Below are positions 1 to 5,640 of a stretch of DNA of 7,181 nt, piece after piece (position 1 is the stretch's first letter; each line of letters opens with the position of its first letter). Location of the stretch: the NCBI GenBank assembly GCA_025449775.1, contig JANWIS010000181.1:1-7181 (forward strand), given 5' to 3'. The translations under genes and the position numbers were made by a program. Under the pieces are notes generated by a model, which worked only from the letters and a program-made list of their open reading frames with translations, was not told the DNA's origin and searched no databases. Source of the stretch: Ignavibacteriaceae bacterium (GTDB lineage: Bacteria; Bacteroidota; Ignavibacteria; Ignavibacteriales; Ignavibacteriaceae).

Positions 1-411
1 CCGCAAAAAGGAGAGCCAAGCTATGACAGATTTATAAAAGAACGCGATGGAATATTAAGTGATCTGAAAGAGAAAGCAGAAATTCTCGGAAGAGGTTTGA
101 ACGCAATAGACGGAATGACAATTGATGTACCGCAGGGCGCAATGTATGCTTTTGTTAAGTTTGAACTCCCTCATACGTCAGATGTTACCAAAATGACACC
201 ATCGGAAAAGCTTGCGTATGAATCAAAGCGTGATAATGATTACTGTATGGCGCTTCTTGAGGAAACCGGGATTTGTGTAGTGCCCGGCTCGGGATTCGGG
301 CAGTTACCCGGTACACTGCATTTCCGCACAACATTCCTCCCGCCGAAAGATGAGATCGAGGAATTGGTTGAGAAGATGAAAGTATTTCATGGAAAATATG
401 TTAATAAATAA
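1..411 (+). CDS. Alanine aminotransferase, C-terminal part (5' end outside window)
   Basis: This is the last 136 codons of a PLP-dependent class I/II aminotransferase of the eukaryote-like alanine aminotransferase type, which interconverts alanine + 2-oxoglutarate and pyruvate + glutamate in the cytoplasm. The frame is open from base 1, so the gene enters from outside. Recognisable family blocks are GEPSYDRFIKER near the start, VPQGAMYAFVKFELP, YCMALLEETGICVVPGSGFG, and HFRTTFLPP, whose Arg is the expected substrate-carboxylate binder. The PLP lysine lies upstream of the window. The product ends FHGKYVNK. This end appears to have been supplied by the island that follows, because a second in-frame version of the same tail, five residues longer, survives at 4568-4612. 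The assignment rests on remembered family motifs. Exact substrate preference is inferred. Confidence 0.93.
   Translation, partial: PQKGEPSYDRFIKERDGILSDLKEKAEILGRGLNAIDGMTIDVPQGAMYAFVKFELPHTSDVTKMTPSEKLAYESKRDNDYCMALLEETGICVVPGSGFGQLPGTLHFRTTFLPPKDEIEELVEKMKVFHGKYVNK
382..408 (+). repeat. Left direct repeat of the island (attL-like), at the 3' end of the aminotransferase gene
   Basis: This 27-base stretch begins GTATTTCATG and ends TATGTTAATAAA. It recurs in the same orientation at 4568-4594 with 25 of 27 bases identical; the mismatches are G392/A4578 and A396/G4582. It encodes the last nine sense codons of the aminotransferase. Similarity stops at base 409, where the stop codon of the present gene begins. 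A duplicated gene 3' end at both edges of an AT-rich block is the usual mark of site-specific integration. No recombinase was seen, so the mechanism is inferred. Confidence 0.85.
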
Positions 412-420
412 GTAAAGTCC

Positions 421-1650
421 ATGGATGAATTAGGAATCAGGGAGTTCACTAATAAGTTGTTAGAGGGACAACGTGTATTCGAGAATCTTAAGATTAATCC
501 GTCTTTTGATAGCCCTATAGGTTACTATGACAAAAATGATTTCATGACGATAAATCCAAATGTTATAAGAAATGAAAAGGAATATTTAAGTTTTGTAAAT
601 TGCGAATTTAATGTAAACTTTTACATTAGTGACCTTGAATTATTTGGAAGTTCGGAACCATTTTTTTTAAAAAATTCAGTTTTCAACAAAGATGTGTCCT
701 TTTTTAGGTGCATTTTTAATGAAGATTTTACTTTTGAAGACATAGACTTTAATGCCAAATGCTTTGTCGATTCCTGTAGTTTCAAGGGAACCGTTTGTTT
801 TAATAACGTTACATTTTTCAAAAAAGTTACATTTAATTATAATAGGACAACAGGACCAACAATTTTTGAAGATAATGTATATTTTAATTCCGCTTTTAAA
901 GGACTAACTTATTTCGATAAGACTATTTTCAGAAATGTTGATTTCCGAGGCTCAACATTTGGAAGCGAAAACATTACTTTTAATTCCTGCAGTTTCGAAT
1001 TGATTGCTTTATTTAGAGAATTGAATCTAGGAAATAATATTCATTTTAATGATTGCGAACTTACTAATTGCTCTTTTTCAAAGTCATTTTTTGAAAACAC
1101 AAGATTCGAAAACTGTGATTTGCAATTAGGCAAACTGTTAGATGAACGTATCCTAAATGGTGAACTTGACAAACCAACTATAGATGCTTTAAATTCATAC
1201 GGTATTCATTCATCTATTGATCTTTTTATAGATTACGATAACATCATAAATACTTATCGACAATTCGAAATTAATTTTGATAATTATAAAGACTATGAAT
1301 TAGCAGGTGAAATCCATAAAAGGAGATATGATCTTCAGAAAAATGCTGAGAAAAATAGAGTGAAAAAAGTATTCATAACTTTCTATAAATGGTTTAGTAA
1401 TTATGGCGAAGATTACACAAAAAGTTTGTTCTGGATTGTTGGAATTCTAGTAGGATTCTCCTTTGTTTACCTATTTACAGGTATTAAATATGATGAAGCT
1501 GTTATATATTGGGGGAAAGCAGGAAACACTTATAGCCGGATAAATGATTTATGTTCTGCTTTCCTATATTCGTTAAATAGTTCGGTTCCTTTTAGGAGAG
1601 AAATAGAACATTTAAAGTCTGCAAGTGGTTTTACATCGTTTTTTCTATAG
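421..1650 (+). CDS. Pentapeptide-repeat protein with C-terminal membrane segment, 3' end frameshifted
   Basis: As read, this encodes 409 residues. Residues 55-235 are an imperfect series of Phe-centred repeats with the spacing of a pentapeptide-repeat beta-helix (for example FVNCEFN, FKGTVCFNNVTF, FRNVDFRGSTF, FENTRFENCDL). Residues 275-312 are a charged helical stretch (YRQFEINFDNYKDYELAGE) of the kind that links such repeats to an ion-channel-like membrane domain. A transmembrane helix follows at about 336-354. No TVGYG-type filter is present, so a potassium channel should not be claimed. The stop at 1648-1650 falls just after a T6 run (1639-1644), and the next frame continues with a typical family ending to 1721. 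The start is only 9 bases after the aminotransferase stop and has no clear Shine-Dalgarno site. Function is unknown; the protein is probably membrane-anchored. Confidence 0.8.
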   Translation: MDELGIREFTNKLLEGQRVFENLKINPSFDSPIGYYDKNDFMTINPNVIRNEKEYLSFVNCEFNVNFYISDLELFGSSEPFFLKNSVFNKDVSFFRCIFNEDFTFEDIDFNAKCFVDSCSFKGTVCFNNVTFFKKVTFNYNRTTGPTIFEDNVYFNSAFKGLTYFDKTIFRNVDFRGSTFGSENITFNSCSFELIALFRELNLGNNIHFNDCELTNCSFSKSFFENTRFENCDLQLGKLLDERILNGELDKPTIDALNSYGIHSSIDLFIDYDNIINTYRQFEINFDNYKDYELAGEIHKRRYDLQKNAEKNRVKKVFITFYKWFSNYGEDYTKSLFWIVGILVGFSFVYLFTGIKYDEAVIYWGKAGNTYSRINDLCSAFLYSLNSSVPFRREIEHLKSASGFTSFFL

Positions 1651-1721
1651 TTCAGACTTTATTGCAGACTATAATTGGTACCCTTTTTATAGTTGCTTTA
1701 AGAAGGAAATTTAGGAGATAA
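1645..1721 (+). pseudogene. Displaced 3' end of the pentapeptide-repeat gene (-1 frame)
   Basis: Reading the codons that start at 1644 or 1647 gives S-IVQTLLQTIIGTLFIVAL-RRKFRR and a stop at 1719-1721. This is a second hydrophobic helix followed by a basic tail, which is how pentapeptide/ion-channel-type proteins of this kind usually end. One extra T in the run at 1639-1644 would join it to the upstream frame and give a protein of 433 residues ending 5 bases before the next gene. The T run suggests a slippage deletion, a sequencing error, or ribosomal frameshifting. A classical X-XXY-YYZ slippery heptamer is not in the right phase, so the first two are more likely. Confidence 0.75.
1713..1717 (+). 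promoter_or_regulatory. Ribosome binding site AGGAG for the glycosylase-like gene
   Basis: AGGAG sits 9 bases before the ATG at 1727 and lies inside the displaced tail of the upstream gene. It is one of the few good Shine-Dalgarno matches in the window. It supports the start at 1727 and, with the 5-base gap from the repaired upstream stop, translational coupling of the two genes. Confidence 0.55.
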
Positions 1722-1726
1722 GGAAG

Positions 1727-2425
1727 ATGAATTATGGTATTTTAGACTTAGATGTTACATACAAACTATTCGATAAGATTAATAAAAGAAAACTTTGTGC
1801 GAAATGTAAAGAGGAGAGAAAATTATACCTACCTGCAGATAGAAAAAATTATGGTTGTGAAAGTAATTTGTTACTTGGCTTTTCTTCGCCACAAATAAGA
1901 ATTCCACTAGATTTACTAATAATTGCTCAAGCGCATGCCGGAGGAAAGCAAACTTATCGAAGTCAAAGGGATACTAACTTTGAAGTAAAAAATCTAGGTG
2001 ATTATTATCTTGACCCGGAAAGAAATCTAAATAATTTAAGAACATTTCATCAAAAAGAATGCAGAATTCTGTTTAGATATTTAAATTCTAGAAAAATCAG
2101 CTGGTTATTCACGGATTTAATAAAGTCATATGTTTCTAGTGATAAAAAAAATATGCAGATTGCTGTAAAACATTGTAGTAAATACCTAACTGAACAAATT
2201 CAAATATTAGAGCCAAAAAAAATATTATGTCTAGGTAAGCTTGTATCCAAACATATTTCTAAGTTAGAAAGTAAACAAATACAACATGGCTCTGTTTTTG
2301 TAACACATATAAATAATAAAAATACGCGAATTATTTTCTCCATGTTTCCAAGTGCTCGAACTTCTGATAAGTGGATTGAAATTGGCGGATGGAGAAAAAT
2401 AATTCCATTATTACTGAAGGCATAG
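1727..2425 (+). CDS. Divergent uracil-DNA glycosylase superfamily protein
   Basis: A 232-residue protein with the block order of family 4/5 uracil-DNA glycosylases, which excise damaged or modified bases from DNA. A CxxC pair (C24, C27) near the N-terminus recalls iron-sulfur ligands. Residues 61-73 (LDLLIIAQAHAGG) sit where VLFVGEAPG is expected, 125-134 (SWLFTDLIKS) where the xxITNLVKC block is expected, 150-170 (C150 then LEPKKILCLG) match the CRPxLxxELxxIKPKVIxxLG block, and 207-211 (FPSAR) match the HPSxR block. Several usual residues are replaced: Gly-Glu by Ala-Gln in block 1, and His by Phe in the HPS motif. The substrate or chemistry may therefore differ, or activity may be lost. C44, C112, C150 and C168 are further possible metal ligands. 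It is the likely operon partner of the pentapeptide-repeat gene. The fold call is from motifs only. Confidence 0.65.
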   Translation: MNYGILDLDVTYKLFDKINKRKLCAKCKEERKLYLPADRKNYGCESNLLLGFSSPQIRIPLDLLIIAQAHAGGKQTYRSQRDTNFEVKNLGDYYLDPERNLNNLRTFHQKECRILFRYLNSRKISWLFTDLIKSYVSSDKKNMQIAVKHCSKYLTEQIQILEPKKILCLGKLVSKHISKLESKQIQHGSVFVTHINNKNTRIIFSMFPSARTSDKWIEIGGWRKIIPLLLKA

Positions 2426-2468
2426 CTATATTACAGTATTAAAACCCTGTACTCTCCATTTTGGAAAC

Positions 2469-2488
2469 AATAGCAACTCATCGCTATT
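2469..2488. terminator. Weak hairpin between convergent genes, possible bidirectional terminator
   Basis: AATAGC at 2469-2474 pairs with GCTATT at 2483-2488 around an 8-base loop, in the 73-base gap between two convergent genes. The stem is only 6 bp with two G-C pairs, and T runs are short (CTTT on the plus strand, TTCC on the minus strand). Position is the main support. Confidence 0.3.
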
Positions 2489-2498
2489 CTTTATGAAC

Positions 2499-3527
2499 TT
2501 ATAAAGCAGCTTCAGTAATTTTCTCTTTAAGTTTGTTATAACTTAAGAGATCTTTTGGATAAATTGCTAATAATTTCAATCCATGCATTTTACATAATTT
2601 TATCTTTTCTTTTGTTTTCTTGTCATATTCCTTATTGCCTGCTAAACCAAAATATTCGATGTGTACATCATTTACTAGAAAATCTGAACGATAATTTGAT
2701 TCAGGGTAATAACATTCTTTTTTGTGTTTAATCTTCAAAGAGTATAACAAATCGTCAATTGTCTTTTCACCCAATGAATAACATACATCCCCGTCTTTTG
2801 CTAAACATTGAATTCCTCTGCTATTCTTTCTTGTGCCATCCTCCAATATTCCTGCCGCTATTAAAGCCTTAAACCAGCTGCCAAAAAAGTACTTGATCCT
2901 CGTAATTGATGGCTTGTTTTTCATAAATGTTATTAACTCAAACTTCTCTTTTTTGGTAAAACCGTGCAAATCTCCAATTCTTTCCCCGAATCCTTGTGTT
3001 GGAACTCTTTGCAGTATGTTTGCCAATTCTTTGAGATACTTAATTATCTTTTTTTCGTCATAATCATCAATACCTGAGTTAGGATATATGATATTCTTTA
3101 GGCACGGTGCACAGAAATCCAAATCATCAATACCTAACCTAATTACTAAGGGATAGCCAAGTGAATCCTCATTGAAATCCTGTTGGCAAATTCCACATTT
3201 CTTTCTTTTTGGCTTTCTGATATCCTTTGTCATTCCTTTAATCTTCGCCCGGGCTTCTGCAAAATAGGCAATGACATTATACCACACATATTCTTTACAA
3301 ATAGGGTCCTCCTTGACCCAGTTTTTGATTACTTCCTTTGGTGTAATATCTTCTACCTTTTGGTGTATTTCACAGAACCAATGCCACTGTAATTTTTGGA
3401 TTAAAGTAAATATTAACTCGTCGTGTGTTTTACTCCACCATTTCAGTATGTATTTATTATTAGCAAATGATAAATCAATTTTGTCTTCACCATATGCCGA
3501 CTCAAGCCTTTCATCTCTATATTCCAT
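2499..3527 (-). CDS. Zinc-finger protein with homing-endonuclease-associated repeat and C-terminal PD-(D/E)XK nuclease domain
   Basis: A 342-residue predicted DNA-cutting protein, numbered from the ATG at 3525-3527. Residues 1-105 are helical and rich in Trp. Two CxxC pairs (C111/C114 and C139/C142) form a likely zinc knuckle. Residues about 188-230 contain ITRIKYFFGSWFKALIAAG, the signature of the helical repeat found beside HNH homing endonucleases. The C-terminal part carries YSLGEKTIDDLL, YRSDFLV, IEYFGLAGN and YDKKTKEKI, giving a plausible PD-(D/E)XK active site of E254, D282, E291 and K306 or K308. An earlier in-frame ATG at 3573-3575 would add 16 hydrophobic AT-rich residues that look untranslated, so I prefer the later start. 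It is the only minus-strand gene in the island. It could be a restriction-type, defence or mobility nuclease; which is not decidable here. Confidence 0.72.
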   Translation of the reverse strand: MEYRDERLESAYGEDKIDLSFANNKYILKWWSKTHDELIFTLIQKLQWHWFCEIHQKVEDITPKEVIKNWVKEDPICKEYVWYNVIAYFAEARAKIKGMTKDIRKPKRKKCGICQQDFNEDSLGYPLVIRLGIDDLDFCAPCLKNIIYPNSGIDDYDEKKIIKYLKELANILQRVPTQGFGERIGDLHGFTKKEKFELITFMKNKPSITRIKYFFGSWFKALIAAGILEDGTRKNSRGIQCLAKDGDVCYSLGEKTIDDLLYSLKIKHKKECYYPESNYRSDFLVNDVHIEYFGLAGNKEYDKKTKEKIKLCKMHGLKLLAIYPKDLLSYNKLKEKITEAAL

Positions 3528-3648
3528 AAAACAAAAATATAGTTTTAATACATAAAAAATAACACTATATTGCATAACTACTTTGTGGGTATATTAAAAT
3601 AACCCAAACAACATAAGTTTCTATTATAAACCTTAGCGTTATATCGAG
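3528..3648. promoter_or_regulatory. Divergent intergenic region expected to hold promoters for both neighbours
   Basis: The nuclease gene (minus) and the membrane protein gene (plus) start back to back across 121 bases, so promoters for both should lie here. An imperfect inverted repeat, GGGT at 3587-3590 and ACCC at 3602-3605 with a partial TTTG/CAAA extension, sits in the middle and could be an operator. No convincing promoter boxes or Shine-Dalgarno sites were found. Confidence 0.3.
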
Positions 3649-4557
3649 ATGATTGATACTTTTATAGTTTTCGTTTGGATATTAATTTGTGCTTTGACCT
3701 TATTTTTACTTTATGAGTTATTCATTCCTGTTTTCCGCAGAAAAGTCCCTAAACAAATTCAACTTGAAACCAGTAAGGATAAGATTACCTACCTATTGAA
3801 TCATGGTAGTTTGCTTATAGCTGTTCTAGCTATTCAAATATCATTATATACTATAAGTCAATCCAACTCTGAAAGAATTGAGGCAGATTATAGATATAAT
3901 GTGCAAAGGGTCAAAGATTCCATTCAACAATCAATTTTATATTCGAGTATGGGTTCTTTAGAAACTATGAATTCTTCGTTTCACAGACTTGATTCAAGCG
4001 TAAATATTATTACAAGTAAATTGGACAACATTCCTACTCAAATTGATAATATATCTGGGAGTTTTAGAACCTTGAATGATGTTAGTCAAAAACAATATTC
4101 AATAATGTTTGATCAATATACTTCAGCCCAAAATCAAATAAAGCAACAAGAATCGGACCGACTCAGAGAGTTGTCAAAAAGACCATACATAGACATAAAT
4201 GGATTGGAATGTGGTGGAGGATATGTCCCTTCTATTCTATCAATAAATAATTCAGGTGAACTTCCCACTATAATTTTTAGACTAGTATTGGAAATACCAG
4301 AACAAATTACAAATAATAAAGTATCTATTGACGATCACCCCTCTAAAATAACCAATTATAATGGTATCATAAGTATAATTACTGAAAATTTGGGTGAAAT
4401 AAAGGAAAAACGACCCCGGAATTTAAAAATTGATTGGCAATTCTATAACCCAGTTATTGAAGTTTTCGATGTTAAGTATAAATTGTATTATTGGAATAGA
4501 AATGAATTAGATTCTACTGTTACTATATTAAAAATGTGCAATATTACCCATAATTAA
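3649..4557 (+). CDS. Membrane-anchored coiled-coil protein of unknown function
   Basis: A 302-residue protein that I do not recognise. Residues 4-27 form a strong transmembrane helix (IVFVWILICALTLFLL) and residues 53-69 a second one (GSLLIAVLAIQISLYTI), joined by a basic 20-residue loop. Residues 72-176 are polar, Gln/Ser-rich and mostly helical with heptad-like spacing, consistent with a coiled coil. From residue 178 the chain turns beta-rich, opening with RPYIDI and then SILSINNSGELP, a pattern seen at the start of small beta-sandwich domains in bacterial membrane proteins. The basic loop between helices suggests a cytoplasmic loop with both ends outside, but the reverse topology is possible. 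It is transcribed divergently from the nuclease gene and is the last gene of the island, 10 bases from the right repeat. No function is assigned. Confidence 0.75.
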   Translation: MIDTFIVFVWILICALTLFLLYELFIPVFRRKVPKQIQLETSKDKITYLLNHGSLLIAVLAIQISLYTISQSNSERIEADYRYNVQRVKDSIQQSILYSSMGSLETMNSSFHRLDSSVNIITSKLDNIPTQIDNISGSFRTLNDVSQKQYSIMFDQYTSAQNQIKQQESDRLRELSKRPYIDINGLECGGGYVPSILSINNSGELPTIIFRLVLEIPEQITNNKVSIDDHPSKITNYNGIISIITENLGEIKEKRPRNLKIDWQFYNPVIEVFDVKYKLYYWNRNELDSTVTILKMCNITHN

Positions 4558-4567
4558 TTTATTAAGG

Positions 4568-4594
4568 GTATTTCATGAAAAGTATGTTAATAAA
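4568..4594 (+). repeat. Right direct repeat of the island (attR-like)
   Basis: This copy matches 382-408 at 25 of 27 positions in the same orientation. Similarity begins sharply at 4568 and ends at 4594. It marks the right edge of the AT-rich block and the return to more GC-balanced coding DNA. Confidence 0.85.
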
Positions 4595-4612
4595 CTTATA
4601 AACAAATTATAA
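4568..4612 (+). pseudogene. Orphaned C-terminal end of the aminotransferase gene
   Basis: In the aminotransferase frame this segment reads VFHEKYVNKLINKL and a stop at 4610-4612. It matches the present gene end (VFHGKYVNK) and continues five residues further. It has no start codon or upstream frame, so it is not expressed as such. It is best read as the original gene 3' end, cut off by the island insertion. Its stop lies 4 bases before the cupin start, suggesting that aminotransferase and cupin were once one tight operon. Confidence 0.8.
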
Positions 4613-4616
4613 CAAA

Positions 4617-4952
4617 TTGAAAACAAGAGAAAACTTCCATCTATCCCTCAAGGAATCAGCATATGACCTTAATGCTTCGGGCACAGAATTCGCAGAATTT
4701 TTTAAGCACGGCTCGCTTGTAGTTGAGTTATATAAGCCGGCAAAAGTTGATAAACAGACTCCCCACACAAGGGATGAAGTTTATATTGTTGTTACCGGCA
4801 GCGGCAGGTTTTATAATGAGGGTGTTTATGCTGATTTTGTGCAGGGTGATTTTTTATTCGCCAAAGCGGGAGCAATCCACAGATTCGAAGATTTTACAGA
4901 TGATTTTATGACATGGGTTTTGTTTTACGGCCCCAAAGGCGGCGAGAAGTAA
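4617..4952 (+). CDS. Small single-domain cupin protein
   Basis: A 111-residue cupin_2-type beta-barrel protein, probably metal-binding and cytoplasmic, with unknown substrate. Motif 1 is TPHTRDEVYIVVTGSGRF (residues 48-65), with H50 and E54 as likely ligands. Motif 2 is GDFLFAKAGAIHRFEDF (residues 77-93), with H88 as the next ligand. The usual second His of motif 1 is Arg here. The start is TTG: an in-frame ATG at 4575 is cut off by a stop at 4599-4601, and no other ATG comes before the conserved region. The N-terminus MKTRENFHLSLKES fits short cupins of this kind. Before the island inserted, it probably followed the aminotransferase directly. Now its nearest upstream sequence is the island edge, so its expression may have changed. 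Confidence 0.85.
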   Translation: MKTRENFHLSLKESAYDLNASGTEFAEFFKHGSLVVELYKPAKVDKQTPHTRDEVYIVVTGSGRFYNEGVYADFVQGDFLFAKAGAIHRFEDFTDDFMTWVLFYGPKGGEK

Positions 4953-4979
4953 AAAGTCTCACCTGAATAGCGCGAAATA

Positions 4980-5014
4980 TAAGTCCCCCTTGAAAAGGGG
5001 GATTTAGGGGGATT
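4980..5014 (+). repeat. Palindromic CCCCCT repeat, left member of the inverted pair flanking the DUF559 gene
   Basis: The sequence opens TAAGTCCCCCTTGAAAAGG, forms a 7-bp hairpin (CCCCCTT, loop GAA, AAGGGGG), then adds ATTTAGGGGGATT. It is the exact reverse complement of 5466-5500 over 35 bases. It starts 27 bases after the cupin stop and may also act as a hairpin terminator for that gene. Confidence 0.92.
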
Positions 5015-5083
5015 TCACTCTGCAACTCATCGATTGGTTTTCACAATGAAGGAAATTTTATTATATACAAAGAATTTTTCAAC

Positions 5084-5458
5084 ATGCCATTTGTTCCATA
5101 CAACAAAAATCTAAAACAACTTTCCAGAAATTTAAGGAATAATTCTACCCTATCAGAAGTTATTCTTTGGAATGAAATAAAAGCAGGAAAGTTGCGCGGA
5201 TACAAATTCAACAGACAAAAGCCAATAGCTAATTTCATTGCAGATTTTTACTGCAGGAAATTAAAACTTGTAATTGAACTTGACGGAATAAGTCATGTTG
5301 GTAATGAAATCCGGGATATAAAGAGGGAGATCAAGATCAATAATTTGGGACTAAATGTTTTGAGATTTGATGATGATGAAGTTAAACAGGCGTTGGATTT
5401 TGTAATTTCTAAGATTGAAGAATATATTGATGAATTTGAAAGTAAATCATGTGGGTGA
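5084..5458 (+). CDS. DUF559-family endonuclease-fold protein (Vsr-like PD-(D/E)XK)
   Basis: A 124-residue protein with the full DUF559 pattern: SRNLRNNSTLSEVILWNEIK (residues 14-33, E25), GYKFNRQKPIANFIADFYC (39-57, R44, Q45, D54), LVIELDGISH (62-71, E65, D67, H71), then NVLRFDDDEV near 91-100. The fold belongs to the PD-(D/E)XK/Vsr-type nucleases and all the usual acidic and His residues are present, so it should be catalytically intact. Length is normal for a stand-alone family member. The biological role of DUF559 proteins is not settled. The start is the ATG at 5084; the earlier ATG at 5046 is in another frame and closes quickly. The gene lies alone between two inverted copies of a palindromic repeat, and its TGA stop overlaps the first bases of the longer direct repeat. 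It is probably a target-nicking enzyme tied to these repeats, which is inference. Confidence 0.88.
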   Translation: MPFVPYNKNLKQLSRNLRNNSTLSEVILWNEIKAGKLRGYKFNRQKPIANFIADFYCRKLKLVIELDGISHVGNEIRDIKREIKINNLGLNVLRFDDDEVKQALDFVISKIEEYIDEFESKSCG

Positions 5459-5500
5459 GATTTTTAATCCCCCTAAATCCCCCTTTTCAAGGGGGACTTA
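5457..5500 (+). repeat. Palindromic CCCCCT repeat, right member of the inverted pair and first of a direct pair
   Basis: Bases 5466-5500 are the exact reverse complement of 4980-5014. With nine extra bases on the left, 5457-5498 also match 5564-5605 in direct orientation at 41 of 42 positions. The repeat starts inside the DUF559 stop codon. The inner hairpin is CCCCCTT, loop TTC, AAGGGGG. Confidence 0.92.
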
Positions 5501-5563
5501 AAGGCATGAATTTGAATTCCTCAATAAGGTTCAGGACAAATATTGTAAGATAGTCGATAAACA

Positions 5564-5605
5564 GAGATTTTTAATCCCCCTAAATCCCCCTTTCCAAGGG
5601 GGACT
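5564..5605 (+). repeat. Third copy of the palindromic CCCCCT repeat
   Basis: A direct copy of 5457-5498 with a single T-to-C change in the hairpin loop region. It lies 65 bases downstream with no gene between. The 297-base stretch from 5459 to 5755 holds only these repeats, the terminator at 5641-5665 and an AT-rich leader of the next gene. Confidence 0.92.
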
Positions 5606-5640
5606 ATAAAGCAATTCCTCGAAAACCCTCTAATTCTTTT

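Larger units (their letters stand above)
382..4594. mobile_element. Genomic island inserted at the aminotransferase 3' end, four cargo genes, no visible integrase
   Basis: The island lies between imperfect 27-base direct repeats at 382-408 and 4568-4594, so it adds 4186 bases including one repeat copy. Its DNA is clearly richer in A+T than the aminotransferase and cupin genes on either side. It carries a pentapeptide-repeat membrane protein (frameshifted), a uracil-DNA-glycosylase-like protein, a minus-strand zinc-finger/PD-(D/E)XK nuclease and a coiled-coil membrane protein. The right repeat is still in the aminotransferase frame and runs to a stop at 4610-4612, showing what the uninterrupted gene end looked like. 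No tyrosine or serine recombinase or transposase is present. The element may have been moved in trans, may have lost its integrase, or may depend on its own nuclease. Homologous exchange with another strain is an alternative. Confidence 0.8.

Noticed and set aside
621..821. Minus-strand open frame of 66 codons inside the pentapeptide-repeat gene
   Set aside because: It lies wholly within a better gene on the plus strand and its protein has no recognisable pattern.
1638..1645. Programmed -1 ribosomal frameshifting at the T6 run
   Set aside because: The run is not in X-XXY-YYZ phase (the A-site codon would be CTA), no downstream stem was found, and the original frame stops immediately; an indel is simpler.
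2499..2731. CRISPR array or tandem repeats anywhere in the window
   Set aside because: No regularly spaced repeats were seen; the only multi-copy sequences are the 27-base island repeats and the CCCCCT palindromes.
3532..3539. Minus-strand TATTTTTG, a match to the Bacteroidota -7 box TAnnTTTG, upstream of the nuclease gene
   Set aside because: It is only 4 bases from the chosen ATG, no TTTG box lies at the right distance upstream, and such strings are frequent in this AT-rich DNA.
3572..3644. Possible integron attC site before the membrane protein gene (GCATAAC ... GCGTTATAT)
   Set aside because: The outer boxes only partly complement each other (ATAAC/GTTAT), the inner boxes do not pair well, no integrase or second attC is present, and the direct repeats at 382 and 4568 explain the island edges better.
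5041..5238. Minus-strand open frame across the start of the DUF559 gene
   Set aside because: It overlaps a clear DUF559 coding region and reads as a shadow of it.
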